Source: Leptospirales bacterium (GTDB taxonomy: Bacteria; Spirochaetota; Leptospiria; Leptospirales; Leptonemataceae). Taken from it: a stretch of DNA of 35,374 bases. The position numbers and the translations under genes were made by a program. Positions 23,730 through 32,111 of the stretch are shown one piece after another; position 1 is the stretch's first letter, and each line of letters starts with the position of its first letter. Below the pieces are notes generated by a model. That model was not told the origin of the DNA. It did not search any database and saw nothing but the letters and a program-made list of their open reading frames with translations. The DNA is taken from positions 1 to 35,374 of the forward strand of contig JAEUSB010000034.1 of the NCBI GenBank assembly GCA_016788865.1, written 5' to 3'.

Positions 23730-25880
23730 TCATTCCTCGAACCGATTCTCCTGAATATTGACAATTGCATTCTTCGCCATTCGCTGTACATACGAATCAG
23801 GATGCTCACGTGCGATTCGATCCAGAGTCGGAATGGCATCACTTGCGCCCTTGCCCATTCGACCCAGGACCTGAACCAGCGACATGGTTCGTCTTGTGTC
23901 GTAGACCATATCCCGTCGTGTTCGAGGTTTGTTTAAGTAGAGGAGGATCGCGGGCTTGACCGGCAATCCTATTCGCGACAATGCTTTCTCAGAAGCACTC
24001 TGTACACCAGAATTGAAATCAGCAGCAGCGGCTATCAGTAGTTGATGTGCCTCAGGATTCGTCGTCTTAATGTAACCCAGAATTTCAGCGCAATATCCAC
24101 GGATTTCATCCGAACGCGACATTCCTTCAATCTTGAAATAGTGAATCACAGTCGCTTCAGCGGGAGCCGCATTCGCTCGCATCTGAACGAGAGTCTTCGC
24201 AGCCTGGGCTTTTTCATCCCAGTCCTTGTCTCGCATAATCTGAGCGAGGCCTGCGGCGGTGGGCAGGCTGGGACAGGCAACACCGTTCCTGAGCATGAAG
24301 TGAATCTGATCCATGCGCGTGCTCAACCTCGGCCGGTTGTACATATCCGGAGCGCGGCAAAGAATTTCGGCAAACTGAACGACCAGGACCTTGAGTTCCT
24401 TAGCGGCCTCCTTTTGCTTTTCTTCAGATTCGTCATTGTCTCCTATTGACGCTCGTTCCACACCATACATCAGATCATAGAATAGCTTCTCGTAGAAGCG
24501 AACTTCAGGCTGCTCCCGGGTATACAGAGTGTGGATCACTTTCGCCAGCGTGGCCTTCTGATCTGAAGGGGCATTCATGTAGGTCATGTCGAGCAGAGAC
24601 GTCAACGAGAGGAGATGTGAACTCCCGGAATACTGGCCCGCATATCGCTCAATGTATTCGCGCGCAACATCTACGAACACTCTCATGGTTTCCGGTCGAT
24701 CTGTCTTTATTGAACTCAATACATAATAGAACACAACCGATCCGGGAAACGCCACAGGCCGCCCAATATTGCCACCATCTCCACGGGCTAGAATCTCTTT
24801 GACGCGTCCGGGTATAGGCGCGCTCTCCCGCTTGCTGTTCAGTAAGTGCAAGAGATAGCCTGAAAGACTGCCCTGCCTCGCTCGCGTAACCGCGCTTAGC
24901 CCGGCTTCCCACTCGGCATCGTCGATATGGTTTCCCGTATACGCCGAATATTTTAGAATATACAGAGCACGATGGTCGTCCGACACATTGTTGATTCCGT
25001 TTAACGTCTTGAGCAAGAATACTTCATACTCCGCGGGCCCAAACTTATTTCTCTCGAAGGAGTCCATCACTACAAAATGGATTTGCCCGCACTCCATATC
25101 GAATGGAATCCGCATGGCCGCGCGAGCTGCGTCATCCACGTTGGCGTCCGAGTTCAGGTTCTTGAGTTTCTCAAGCACGGGGGCATGAATCGTGTCACAT
25201 CTCTTTCTGATGACATGCGTTGGATCCGTCGAGTTCAGAATACCTATATTGATAATGGTCTGATTGTTGCTATTGGTGATTGTATTGTTACTGTTGGTAT
25301 TATTGCTATTTGTATTGTTACTGTTTGTTACCGTATTGTTGCTATCGATCACATTGCTGGTCGAATTAGTAGTTATGTTTGTTATGGCCGAGTTCGTCTG
25401 TGCGATCACATAAGAGCAATCGAACCCGTGGACAACCTCACCGCTCACGGCATCAATGAATCGCCCGCTGGCCTTACCGTTTGGCCCACCGCTTATGGAC
25501 GCTGTCAATATCCAATCAATGGGAATGATTCCACCAATGCGAGTCGCCTCCTCGGGTTTCAGTAATCCAGAACTTGCCAGGCTTTGCTCTTTCATTACAG
25601 CCGTCAGGCGCTCTCGCTCTACGATTCGAAATCTGCGATCACGCGCGAGATAGCCGCTGAGCTGATCGGCCGCTCGTACCCGATCAGCGGACAGCTTGTT
25701 TGACGGATCGCTTACCGTAATTCCGACGCGCTTAATCCCGGTGAACTCAAGTCCGGCAACGGCACATGCCCCGAGAGCGTCTGCATCCGTCGCGCTTACG
25801 GGAATTCCGGGCGCCGTTGAAGATTTACAGCCGACAATCGCTGTCGTGAGAAAGGCTAGAAAGAGGTATCGGCGGATCAT
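23730..25880 (-). CDS. Lipoprotein with CsgG/FlgO-like domain and HEAT-like repeats
   Basis: The 716-residue protein starts with a lipoprotein signal: MIRRYLFLAF, a hydrophobic core and lipobox IVGC with Cys18. Residues about 45-160 (KRVGITVSDPS, RDRRFRIVERERLTAVMKEQ, DWILTASIS, DAVSGEVV) resemble the CsgG/FlgO-type domain of periplasmic assembly lipoproteins. An Asn/Ser/Thr-rich linker (162-209) with TNSNN repeats follows. The rest is helical; from about 560 to the end the pattern (AAKTLVQMRANAAPAEATVIHYF, GYCAEILGYIKT, GKGASDAIPTLDRIAREH) suggests HEAT repeats. It is 23 bases downstream of gatA, with a hairpin filling the gap. I do not recognise a specific function; attachment to the outer or inner membrane on the periplasmic side is likely. 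Confidence 0.78.
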   Translation of the reverse strand: MIRRYLFLAFLTTAIVGCKSSTAPGIPVSATDADALGACAVAGLEFTGIKRVGITVSDPSNKLSADRVRAADQLSGYLARDRRFRIVERERLTAVMKEQSLASSGLLKPEEATRIGGIIPIDWILTASISGGPNGKASGRFIDAVSGEVVHGFDCSYVIAQTNSAITNITTNSTSNVIDSNNTVTNSNNTNSNNTNSNNTITNSNNQTIINIGILNSTDPTHVIRKRCDTIHAPVLEKLKNLNSDANVDDAARAAMRIPFDMECGQIHFVVMDSFERNKFGPAEYEVFLLKTLNGINNVSDDHRALYILKYSAYTGNHIDDAEWEAGLSAVTRARQGSLSGYLLHLLNSKRESAPIPGRVKEILARGDGGNIGRPVAFPGSVVFYYVLSSIKTDRPETMRVFVDVAREYIERYAGQYSGSSHLLSLTSLLDMTYMNAPSDQKATLAKVIHTLYTREQPEVRFYEKLFYDLMYGVERASIGDNDESEEKQKEAAKELKVLVVQFAEILCRAPDMYNRPRLSTRMDQIHFMLRNGVACPSLPTAAGLAQIMRDKDWDEKAQAAKTLVQMRANAAPAEATVIHYFKIEGMSRSDEIRGYCAEILGYIKTTNPEAHQLLIAAAADFNSGVQSASEKALSRIGLPVKPAILLYLNKPRTRRDMVYDTRRTMSLVQVLGRMGKGASDAIPTLDRIAREHPDSYVQRMAKNAIVNIQENRFEE
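25254..25397 (-). repeat. Asn/Thr/Ser-rich coding repeat in the lipoprotein
   Basis: This stretch encodes residues 162-209 and contains four TNSNN units in near tandem plus looser NNT copies. The codons differ between units, so the repeat is old or kept at the protein level rather than a fresh slippage tract. All units are multiples of three, so copy-number change would keep the frame. Confidence 0.75.
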
Positions 25881-25905
25881 AGCAAGCCTCGAATCGAGGA
25901 TTGCT
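25881..25905 (-). promoter_or_regulatory. Hairpin that hides the Shine-Dalgarno of the lipoprotein gene
   Basis: Read on the minus strand, the 25-base element AGCAA-T-CCTCG-ATT-CGAGG-C-TTGCT forms two 5-pair helices around one mismatch with a three-base loop. It spans the gap from the gatA stop codon to the lipoprotein ATG at 25880. The only Shine-Dalgarno-like sequence, GAGG, is in the 3' arm and would be paired. No U-tract follows, so translational control is more likely than termination. Confidence 0.5.
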
Positions 25906-27694
25906 ATTTCTTCTTGCCAGTGGCCTTTTTCGTCGTGCGTTTTTTGGCCGCCGGAGCACTGACCTTTTTCGCCGGCTTCCCAGCCTTTGAAACAGCCTTC
26001 CGGACCGTCAGCTTCTTGCCCGATGATTTTCCGCGGGTCGGAGACTTTCCGGAAGCTCGCTTCGCAGTCGGCGCGGGCTTACCGGAGGTTGCCTTCTTGA
26101 GCGCGGCCGGTCTCGAAGCTGCGGGTTTTGAGGCTGACTTTGCCTGTAATATTACCGGCGCGGAGGAACCAGCACCATTCCTGGCCGTTTGTGTAATTGC
26201 GGCTGCTTTGCTTCCGTTGGGTTTTGCGGCAACAGCTCCGCCGATCGCAAACCCTGGGATCTCGGCAAAATTTGCCGCGTATCGGATGAGTCGCTGATCA
26301 GAAAAGTGAGGTCCGGTGATCTGAAGTCCAATAGGAAGGCCCAGCGAATCAAGCCCCGCAGGTACGCTCATTGACGGAACGCCTCCCAGATTGGCCGCGA
26401 TCGTCAGAACATCGCTTTGATACATTGCGATTGGGTTCTTGGCCTTTTCTCCAATCTTAAATGCAGTTGTTGGCGATGTGGGCTGCAAAATGAAGTCCAC
26501 ATTCTTGAAGAATGAAACGTACTCGTTGTGAATCAGTGCTTTGGCCTTCTGCGCCTTTCCGTAGTAAGCGTCAAAATAACCGGCCGAAAGTACAAACGTT
26601 CCGAGCAAGATTCTTCGCTTAACCTCTGGTCCAAAGCCCTCCGTCCTTGAACGGATGTACACCTCCTTTAGATCTTCCCCTTTGGCTCGCTTGCCGTACC
26701 GAATCCCGTCAAAGCGACTCAGGTTGCTGGACGCTTCGGCAGTTGCCAGGATATAATAGATTGGGATGGAGTAGTCCCAGAACTTCGATTTGATTGGAAC
26801 GAGGGTAGCCCCTTTCTGTTCAAAATGCTTTGCCGCTTTTTCGCAGGCCGCAAGTACTTCCTTCGAATAGCCTTCCTGATTCTCGGGTACATAGTAGCCT
26901 ATGCGCAGTGACTTTAAATCAGAATCCGGGAGAGGCCCTTCGAATGGTGCAGGGATTTTATCTGATGAAGGATTTGAAGTAGAATCGCGCATATCATGCC
27001 CGGCGATTGCATTCAACAGGAGTGCCGTATCCTCAGCGCTGCGCGCGAAGGGTCCAATTTGGTCCAGACTTGAGGCAAAAGCGACGAGGCCATAACGCGA
27101 GACTGTGCCATATGTTGGTTTCAGTCCATGGAGGCCACAGAACGACGCCGGCTGACGGATTGATCCACCCGTATCGGAACCCAGGGCAAGTGGAACAATG
27201 TTGGCTCCCACGACGCTCGCAGAGCCACCGGACGACCCCCCTGGAACGCGTGATTCATCCCAGGGATTCTTTGTCAGTCTCAGGCCAGAGTTCTCCGTGG
27301 ACGATCCCATCGCAAACTCGTCGAGATTTGTTCTTCCAAAAAGTACAGCTCCCGCTGCACGCAACCGCTCGATGACATGCGCGTCGTAAGGCGCCTCAAA
27401 ATTCTCGAGGAACTTTGAAGAACATGTTACTTTCTCTCCTTTCGCGCAGATGTTGTCCTTAACCGCAATTGGAATCCCATCGAGTGGTCCGAGCGTTTGT
27501 CCCTTCTTTCGCCGCTCATCCGAGGCTTTAGCCTGCAACTCAATCAAGGCTGCATCAAGAGAATTAAAGGCATCCAGAGATTTGCGATTGTTTGCCTCTG
27601 CGATACACGCCTTTGCGAGTTCAGCTGCGGTGTATTCACCGCTGGCCAGCGCCTTCGCATGCTCGGATGCGGTGTTCTTCAGAATTTCATTCAT
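25904..27694 (-). CDS. gatA: Asp-tRNA(Asn)/Glu-tRNA(Gln) amidotransferase subunit A, with basic C-terminal extension
   Basis: The 596-residue amidase-signature enzyme releases ammonia from glutamine for GatCAB tRNA-dependent amidation. The Ser-cisSer-Lys triad is visible as Lys79 (IAVKDNI), Ser154 (PGGSSGGSA) and Ser178 (DTGGSIRQPASFCG). The normal protein ends around residue 480-485; here about 110 residues follow that are rich in Lys, Ala, Ser and Pro (PAKKVSAPAAKKRTTKKA), like histone H1 or AlgP tails. The 29-base gap from gatC is almost all A/T and has no Shine-Dalgarno. gatB is not in the window. Confidence 0.95.
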   Translation of the reverse strand: MNEILKNTASEHAKALASGEYTAAELAKACIAEANNRKSLDAFNSLDAALIELQAKASDERRKKGQTLGPLDGIPIAVKDNICAKGEKVTCSSKFLENFEAPYDAHVIERLRAAGAVLFGRTNLDEFAMGSSTENSGLRLTKNPWDESRVPGGSSGGSASVVGANIVPLALGSDTGGSIRQPASFCGLHGLKPTYGTVSRYGLVAFASSLDQIGPFARSAEDTALLLNAIAGHDMRDSTSNPSSDKIPAPFEGPLPDSDLKSLRIGYYVPENQEGYSKEVLAACEKAAKHFEQKGATLVPIKSKFWDYSIPIYYILATAEASSNLSRFDGIRYGKRAKGEDLKEVYIRSRTEGFGPEVKRRILLGTFVLSAGYFDAYYGKAQKAKALIHNEYVSFFKNVDFILQPTSPTTAFKIGEKAKNPIAMYQSDVLTIAANLGGVPSMSVPAGLDSLGLPIGLQITGPHFSDQRLIRYAANFAEIPGFAIGGAVAAKPNGSKAAAITQTARNGAGSSAPVILQAKSASKPAASRPAALKKATSGKPAPTAKRASGKSPTRGKSSGKKLTVRKAVSKAGKPAKKVSAPAAKKRTTKKATGKKK

Positions 27695-27723
27695 AATATT
27701 TATTAACTATTTAGATTTTTTAA

Positions 27724-28008
27724 TTATTCGGACTGGATAACGCCAGGAACGACAAAGTGACCCGCTTCCCATTCCGGCGCTATCGCGGCAATGTCTCGCG
27801 GAGTGAGTTCTGAGCGGGGCACGTCGGGCCTGCTGACTGCTGCTCCAATGTCAATCTGGCTTCCCGCATCGCCCAAATCGAGCTCTTCGATCTTCTTTAC
27901 CGCATCGAGAATTTTATTAAAATCCTCCCGCAGCCCTTTTAGGCCGGGATCGGCCGGATCAAGCCGGGCCAGGAACGCCAGCTCGCTAAATTCTTTTTCG
28001 GAAAGCAT
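27724..28008 (-). CDS. gatC: Asp-tRNA(Asn)/Glu-tRNA(Gln) amidotransferase subunit C
   Basis: The 94-residue subunit stabilises GatA and GatB. It shows EKEFSELAFLARLD, the FNKILDAVKKIEELDL helix and the extended C-terminal part with SRPDVPRSELTP and FVVPGVI, all typical. A TTG at 28041 would add 11 residues; the ATG at 28008 has AGAGGA just upstream and gives the usual family length. It is first in the run gatC-gatA-lipoprotein-DUF1569. Confidence 0.92.
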   Translation of the reverse strand: MLSEKEFSELAFLARLDPADPGLKGLREDFNKILDAVKKIEELDLGDAGSQIDIGAAVSRPDVPRSELTPRDIAAIAPEWEAGHFVVPGVIQSE

Positions 28009-28093
28009 AATCCTCTGCGCTATTTCTGCACTCAGTGTCAAACGATTTCACTTGCCCGGCTGATGTCGCCCCTAAACGTGGTGCTACTACCCT

Positions 28094-30025
28094 ATGCAAC
28101 GAGAGGGCGAAAGCCTCAAACCCCCCACGCTCCTCGAAGACATCCGAATCATTTTCGCAACGATCCTGACGGATCCGGGAAGCTCACTGGCCTACGGTGC
28201 GGATGCACTCATTCACGTAACGGCCGGGCTCATTGTGGTAAACTACACAATGGGTGCTGCGGCAACGGCCCTTGGGGCTGCCATCATTCTCCTGGTGTAT
28301 CTGCTGGCCATCATTGTCTACAATAGTATGACCAGACATCATACTCACAAGGTGCTCGGCGGGGGCGCGTTCGTTTCGGCGTATATTACTTCGCAGAGCA
28401 TCAGGAACCACCCACGTCTAAAGAAGTTTGTTTCCTTCCTTGGGAAAATGGGAACGGGAAGTCTCCTCGCAGACTTCCCGGCAACGCAAGCAATCAGTCT
28501 GGTCGCGGGAGTGGAAGCACTCTATTTCATTCCCGTGCCAGATAGGCTCAAATGGGTCCTGGGTTTCCTCTTCCTGATGTCGTTCGTCCAACGATTCGGA
28601 CTGGGGAATCTGGCACGTTATCTTATCTGGCCCGTTCTTGCCTTCTATTCGATCAACATTTGCATCAATGCTTACGGACTCAGTCAAATCTTCCTGCACG
28701 GCTGGCACGCACCGATTATTCCCGCAACAGTGCACCACGAAGGTGCTGAGAAATGGCTACCGCTCGTTCTGCATGCAGTGGCAAACGGGGCCACCCTTAT
28801 CACAGGAGTTGAAGTCGGTTACTCTTCTGTAAATATTCCGCATCACAAAGACAAGGCAATTCGCATCTCCATGTGGACCCTGTATGCAATTGTCTTTTGC
28901 ACTTACTCCATGCAGATCATTAACTTCCTTGGTTTGGGCGTCACGTATGATCCATGGATTCCGGTCCCATTGCAGATTGCAAAATACCTCGGCGGTGATG
29001 CTCTTGCAACGTCATTCGGCGTTCTCACGGCCATCATGCTCCTCTTGGCCGCGCAGACGGCACAAACAGATTTCCCACTTGAAGTCCTCAGGGCTTCTAG
29101 AAGTAATTTTTTTCCGCGCGGTATTGGAGACATGGCGTGGAAACGAACCACGCGCATTGGCCTGCTTGGCGGTCATGATGGAGTCTATAATCCCCGCGCG
29201 ACGGCCCTGCTTGCGGGAATGACTCTCGTAATCGTCTACTTTTTTCCTAGCAGTCACGCAATCGAAAGTATGTATGGCCTCGCAGTTCTCATGGCGATGA
29301 ACATTGATATCTTCTCTTACTTACTCAGACAGATCCGCACGCGAAAGATTGCAGCCATCACAGTATTGGGTTTGCTAGTGATGAATTTGATGCTGCTGAA
29401 CATCCTCTACAATAAATTCTGGGATGGTGCCTGGTTCATTCTGGTGCTTCTAATTTTGTACCTTGTCATATTTCTGGTCTCTGAGGCTATTTATGCAATC
29501 TGGCTGGAAAAGCTTCACGTTGTTCCGCTGGAACTGGGCCTCTGGTATCCTGCGTTTCAGAATCGAACAGTGGACGACAAGAACATTGTGTTGGTATCTA
29601 AATTCCATCCTGGCGTAATCCATTTCCTGAAGAACTATGTGAAGAGCGGCCATATCCCGCTGGTGGTCCATTTCCGAACGGATAGCGATGAAGAGGTGCC
29701 CAGAGAAATCCCAGAATGGTACAGGAACATTGACGTTCCGGAGAACACAGACACCATCACGGCCATCACGCGTTTTGTCCGGCAGTCAAAGGCAACTCGT
29801 GTTCATTTGATTCCATCGATGGTTAGAGGGATAGATCCGATCAGTCGTTATTATTTTGGCAACTCGATTGAGCGCTTGAAATTTGCTGTCTCCCAGTATG
29901 CAGATCTTCAAGTAGAGTATAACAGAGAACGAATTGAGATTCAAGTTATGGATATTGTCCGCCGAATCTTCCCGGCGCTGGCCCGGAAATTCAAAAAAAA
30001 GGCCCGAATGGCTCCTGCCGATTAA
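28094..30025 (+). CDS. KimA-like APC-superfamily permease, copy 1 (potassium importer candidate)
   Basis: The 643-residue protein has about 12 membrane segments (to about residue 465) and a cytosolic C-terminal domain (about 480-643). TDPGSSLAYG (26-35) has Asp27 and Tyr34 at the spacing of Asp36 and Tyr43 in Bacillus subtilis KimA, and LLADFPATQAIS (124-135) lines up with the KimA segment that holds Asp117-Tyr118, with Phe128 for Tyr. Those residues bind K+ in KimA, as I recall. I infer K+/H+ symport; other APC substrates remain possible. The tail domain may sense a nucleotide, as KimA senses c-di-AMP. No Shine-Dalgarno is evident. A close paralogue follows after 79 bases. Confidence 0.82.
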   Translation: MQREGESLKPPTLLEDIRIIFATILTDPGSSLAYGADALIHVTAGLIVVNYTMGAAATALGAAIILLVYLLAIIVYNSMTRHHTHKVLGGGAFVSAYITSQSIRNHPRLKKFVSFLGKMGTGSLLADFPATQAISLVAGVEALYFIPVPDRLKWVLGFLFLMSFVQRFGLGNLARYLIWPVLAFYSINICINAYGLSQIFLHGWHAPIIPATVHHEGAEKWLPLVLHAVANGATLITGVEVGYSSVNIPHHKDKAIRISMWTLYAIVFCTYSMQIINFLGLGVTYDPWIPVPLQIAKYLGGDALATSFGVLTAIMLLLAAQTAQTDFPLEVLRASRSNFFPRGIGDMAWKRTTRIGLLGGHDGVYNPRATALLAGMTLVIVYFFPSSHAIESMYGLAVLMAMNIDIFSYLLRQIRTRKIAAITVLGLLVMNLMLLNILYNKFWDGAWFILVLLILYLVIFLVSEAIYAIWLEKLHVVPLELGLWYPAFQNRTVDDKNIVLVSKFHPGVIHFLKNYVKSGHIPLVVHFRTDSDEEVPREIPEWYRNIDVPENTDTITAITRFVRQSKATRVHLIPSMVRGIDPISRYYFGNSIERLKFAVSQYADLQVEYNRERIEIQVMDIVRRIFPALARKFKKKARMAPAD

Positions 30026-30104
30026 GACTGCCTTAACAACTTCCTAACACAAAAACCGTTCATTTCCATTGCACGCCTGGGGGTGTTTTCCGATTCGTGT
30101 TATC

Positions 30105-32030
30105 ATGGTACCAGAATCAGAGAGCCAGAGATCGCCCACACTCCTCGAAGACATCCGCATAATTTTCGCCACCATCCTGACGGATCCGGGAAGCTCACTG
30201 GCCTACGGTGCCGATGCACTCATTCACGTAACTGTGGGCCTCATGGTTACGAGCTACACCTTCGGAGCAAAGGCAACCATCCTCGGTGGCGCCATCGTCC
30301 TCACCGTATATTTGATAGCCATCCTGGTTTACAACGGGATGTCGCGGCATCATACGCACAAAGTGCTCGGCGGTGGGGCCTTTGTTTCCGCCTTCATCAC
30401 TTCGCAATCGATCAAACACCATCCTGGATTAAGACGCTTTGTGCACTTTCTGGGCAAGATGGGAACGGGAAGTCTGCTCGCTGACTTTCCTGCAACCCAG
30501 GCGATCTCGCTCCTCGCTGGCGTCGAAGCACTCTATTTCATTCCGATCCCGGAACGGCTCAAGTGGGTGATTGGCTTTATCTTCCTACTTTCTTTCGTGC
30601 AGCGGTTTGGACTGGGGAACCTATCCCGGTATATGATCTGGCCAGTGCTGGCATTCTATGCCGTGAATATTGGAATCAATGCCTGGGGCATCACCAGCAT
30701 CTTGCAGCATGGCTGGACACCCCCAACTATCAGAGAAGTGCACGGTGTGGGGCTCGAACGGTTCGCTTTTGTAATTCTTTCCTCAGTTGCGAATGGTGCC
30801 ACACTGATAACGGGAGTAGAGGTCGGTTACTCTTCGGTAAACATACCGCATCACAAAGATCGCGCGATTCGGATCTCCATGTGGATGCTCTATGCAATTG
30901 TAGTGGTTACCTACTCCATGCAGATCATAAACTTCCTTGGGCTGGGTGTGACCTTTGATGATCACATTCCTGTTCCAATCCAGATCGCAAAGCATCTCGG
31001 TGGAGACGCGGTCGCCACTTCATTTGGAATTCTAACGGCAGTAATGCTCCTGCTTGCTGCACAAACGGCTCAGACTGATTTCCCGCTTGAGATGCTTCGC
31101 GCGGCTCGAAGCAACTTTTTCCCTCGGGGGATTGGAGACATGGCATGGAAACGCACAGTGCGACTTGGTGCACTGGGTGGCCATGAGGGTGTATACAATC
31201 CACGAGCGACAGTTATCCTGGGTGTGTTGACTTTCGTAATCGTCTACTTCTTTCCCAACAGCCACGCAATCGAAAGTATGTACGGCTTGGCCGTGATCCT
31301 GACCATGAACATTGGGATCTTTTCCTATCTACTCCGGCAGATTCGTACGCGCAAAGTCTCCTTCCTTACGGTCATTGGAATGATCGTAATGACGCTTATG
31401 CTCTGTAACATTGTTTACAATAAGTTCTTTGACGGCGCCTGGTTCATCGTCGTCTTGCTGGCCTTCTATCTGGTAATCTTCGTAATTTCCGAAGCAATCT
31501 ACGATATCTGGCTGGAAAAACTAAACGTTGTTCCGCTTGAGCTCGGCCTGTGGTATCCAGCTTTCCAGAATCGCACACTCGATGAAAAGAATATCGTACT
31601 GGTTTCAAAGTTTCATCCAGGCGTGATTCATTTCCTGAAGAACTATGTGAAGAGCGGGCATATTCCCCTGGTTGTGCACTTTCGGACAGACGGAGACGAA
31701 GAAGTTCCGCGGGAAATCCCCGAGTGGTACCGAAGCATTGACGTACCCGAGAATACGGATACGATTACTGCAATCACACGTTTTGTGCGCCAGGCCCAGG
31801 CCAATCGAGTGCATCTGATTCCTTCCATGGTCCGCGGCATTGATCCGATTAGTCGCTACTACTTTGGAAACTCAATTGAGAGATTGAAGTATGCGGTGTC
31901 GCAGTACGCTGACCTTCAAGTTGAGTACAACCGGGAGCGTATTGAAATTCAGGTTATGGATATAGTGAAGCGAATATTCCCGGTCCTGGCGCGGAAAATA
32001 AAGAAGCGTCCGCTGGCACCAGCGGAATAA
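30105..32030 (+). CDS. KimA-like APC-superfamily permease, copy 2
   Basis: This 641-residue protein is colinear with the upstream permease from PTLLEDIRIIFATILTDPGS to RRIFP/KRIFP and differs mainly by conservative changes. The putative K+-site residues Asp27, Tyr34 and Asp127 are kept at identical positions. The C-terminal cytosolic domain is the most alike part (KFHPGVIHFLKNYVKSGHIP is identical). A TTG at 30069 would add 12 residues that have no counterpart in copy 1; ATG 30105 is preferred, so the gap between copies is 79 bases. It ends before a strong stem-loop. Two copies suggest different affinity or regulation. Confidence 0.82.
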   Translation: MVPESESQRSPTLLEDIRIIFATILTDPGSSLAYGADALIHVTVGLMVTSYTFGAKATILGGAIVLTVYLIAILVYNGMSRHHTHKVLGGGAFVSAFITSQSIKHHPGLRRFVHFLGKMGTGSLLADFPATQAISLLAGVEALYFIPIPERLKWVIGFIFLLSFVQRFGLGNLSRYMIWPVLAFYAVNIGINAWGITSILQHGWTPPTIREVHGVGLERFAFVILSSVANGATLITGVEVGYSSVNIPHHKDRAIRISMWMLYAIVVVTYSMQIINFLGLGVTFDDHIPVPIQIAKHLGGDAVATSFGILTAVMLLLAAQTAQTDFPLEMLRAARSNFFPRGIGDMAWKRTVRLGALGGHEGVYNPRATVILGVLTFVIVYFFPNSHAIESMYGLAVILTMNIGIFSYLLRQIRTRKVSFLTVIGMIVMTLMLCNIVYNKFFDGAWFIVVLLAFYLVIFVISEAIYDIWLEKLNVVPLELGLWYPAFQNRTLDEKNIVLVSKFHPGVIHFLKNYVKSGHIPLVVHFRTDGDEEVPREIPEWYRSIDVPENTDTITAITRFVRQAQANRVHLIPSMVRGIDPISRYYFGNSIERLKYAVSQYADLQVEYNRERIEIQVMDIVKRIFPVLARKIKKRPLAPAE

Positions 32031-32066
32031 AACAACTTCGAAGGGCTGGATGCAGAGTCGCTGCAG

Positions 32067-32100
32067 TTTCATTGGCGTGTTGTTTGGCACGCCAATGAAA
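32067..32100. terminator. 13-bp perfect stem-loop between convergent genes
   Basis: TTTCATTGGCGTG (32067-32079) and CACGCCAATGAAA (32088-32100) are exact reverse complements around an 8-base loop. The element fills the gap between the convergent permease and AsmA-like genes. The stem begins with TTTC on either strand but there is no clear U-tract, so it is best read as a bidirectional terminator or 3'-end stabiliser. Confidence 0.65.
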
Positions 32101-32111
32101 TCTGGGATTCT

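Noticed and set aside
25254..25397. CRISPR-like or microsatellite array
   Set aside because: The repeat is an in-frame coding repeat (TNSNN) with degenerate codons, no conserved spacers and no cas genes.
32067..32100. Terminal inverted repeat of an insertion sequence
   Set aside because: The two 13-base arms are only 8 bases apart between convergent genes, which fits a stem-loop at transcript ends.
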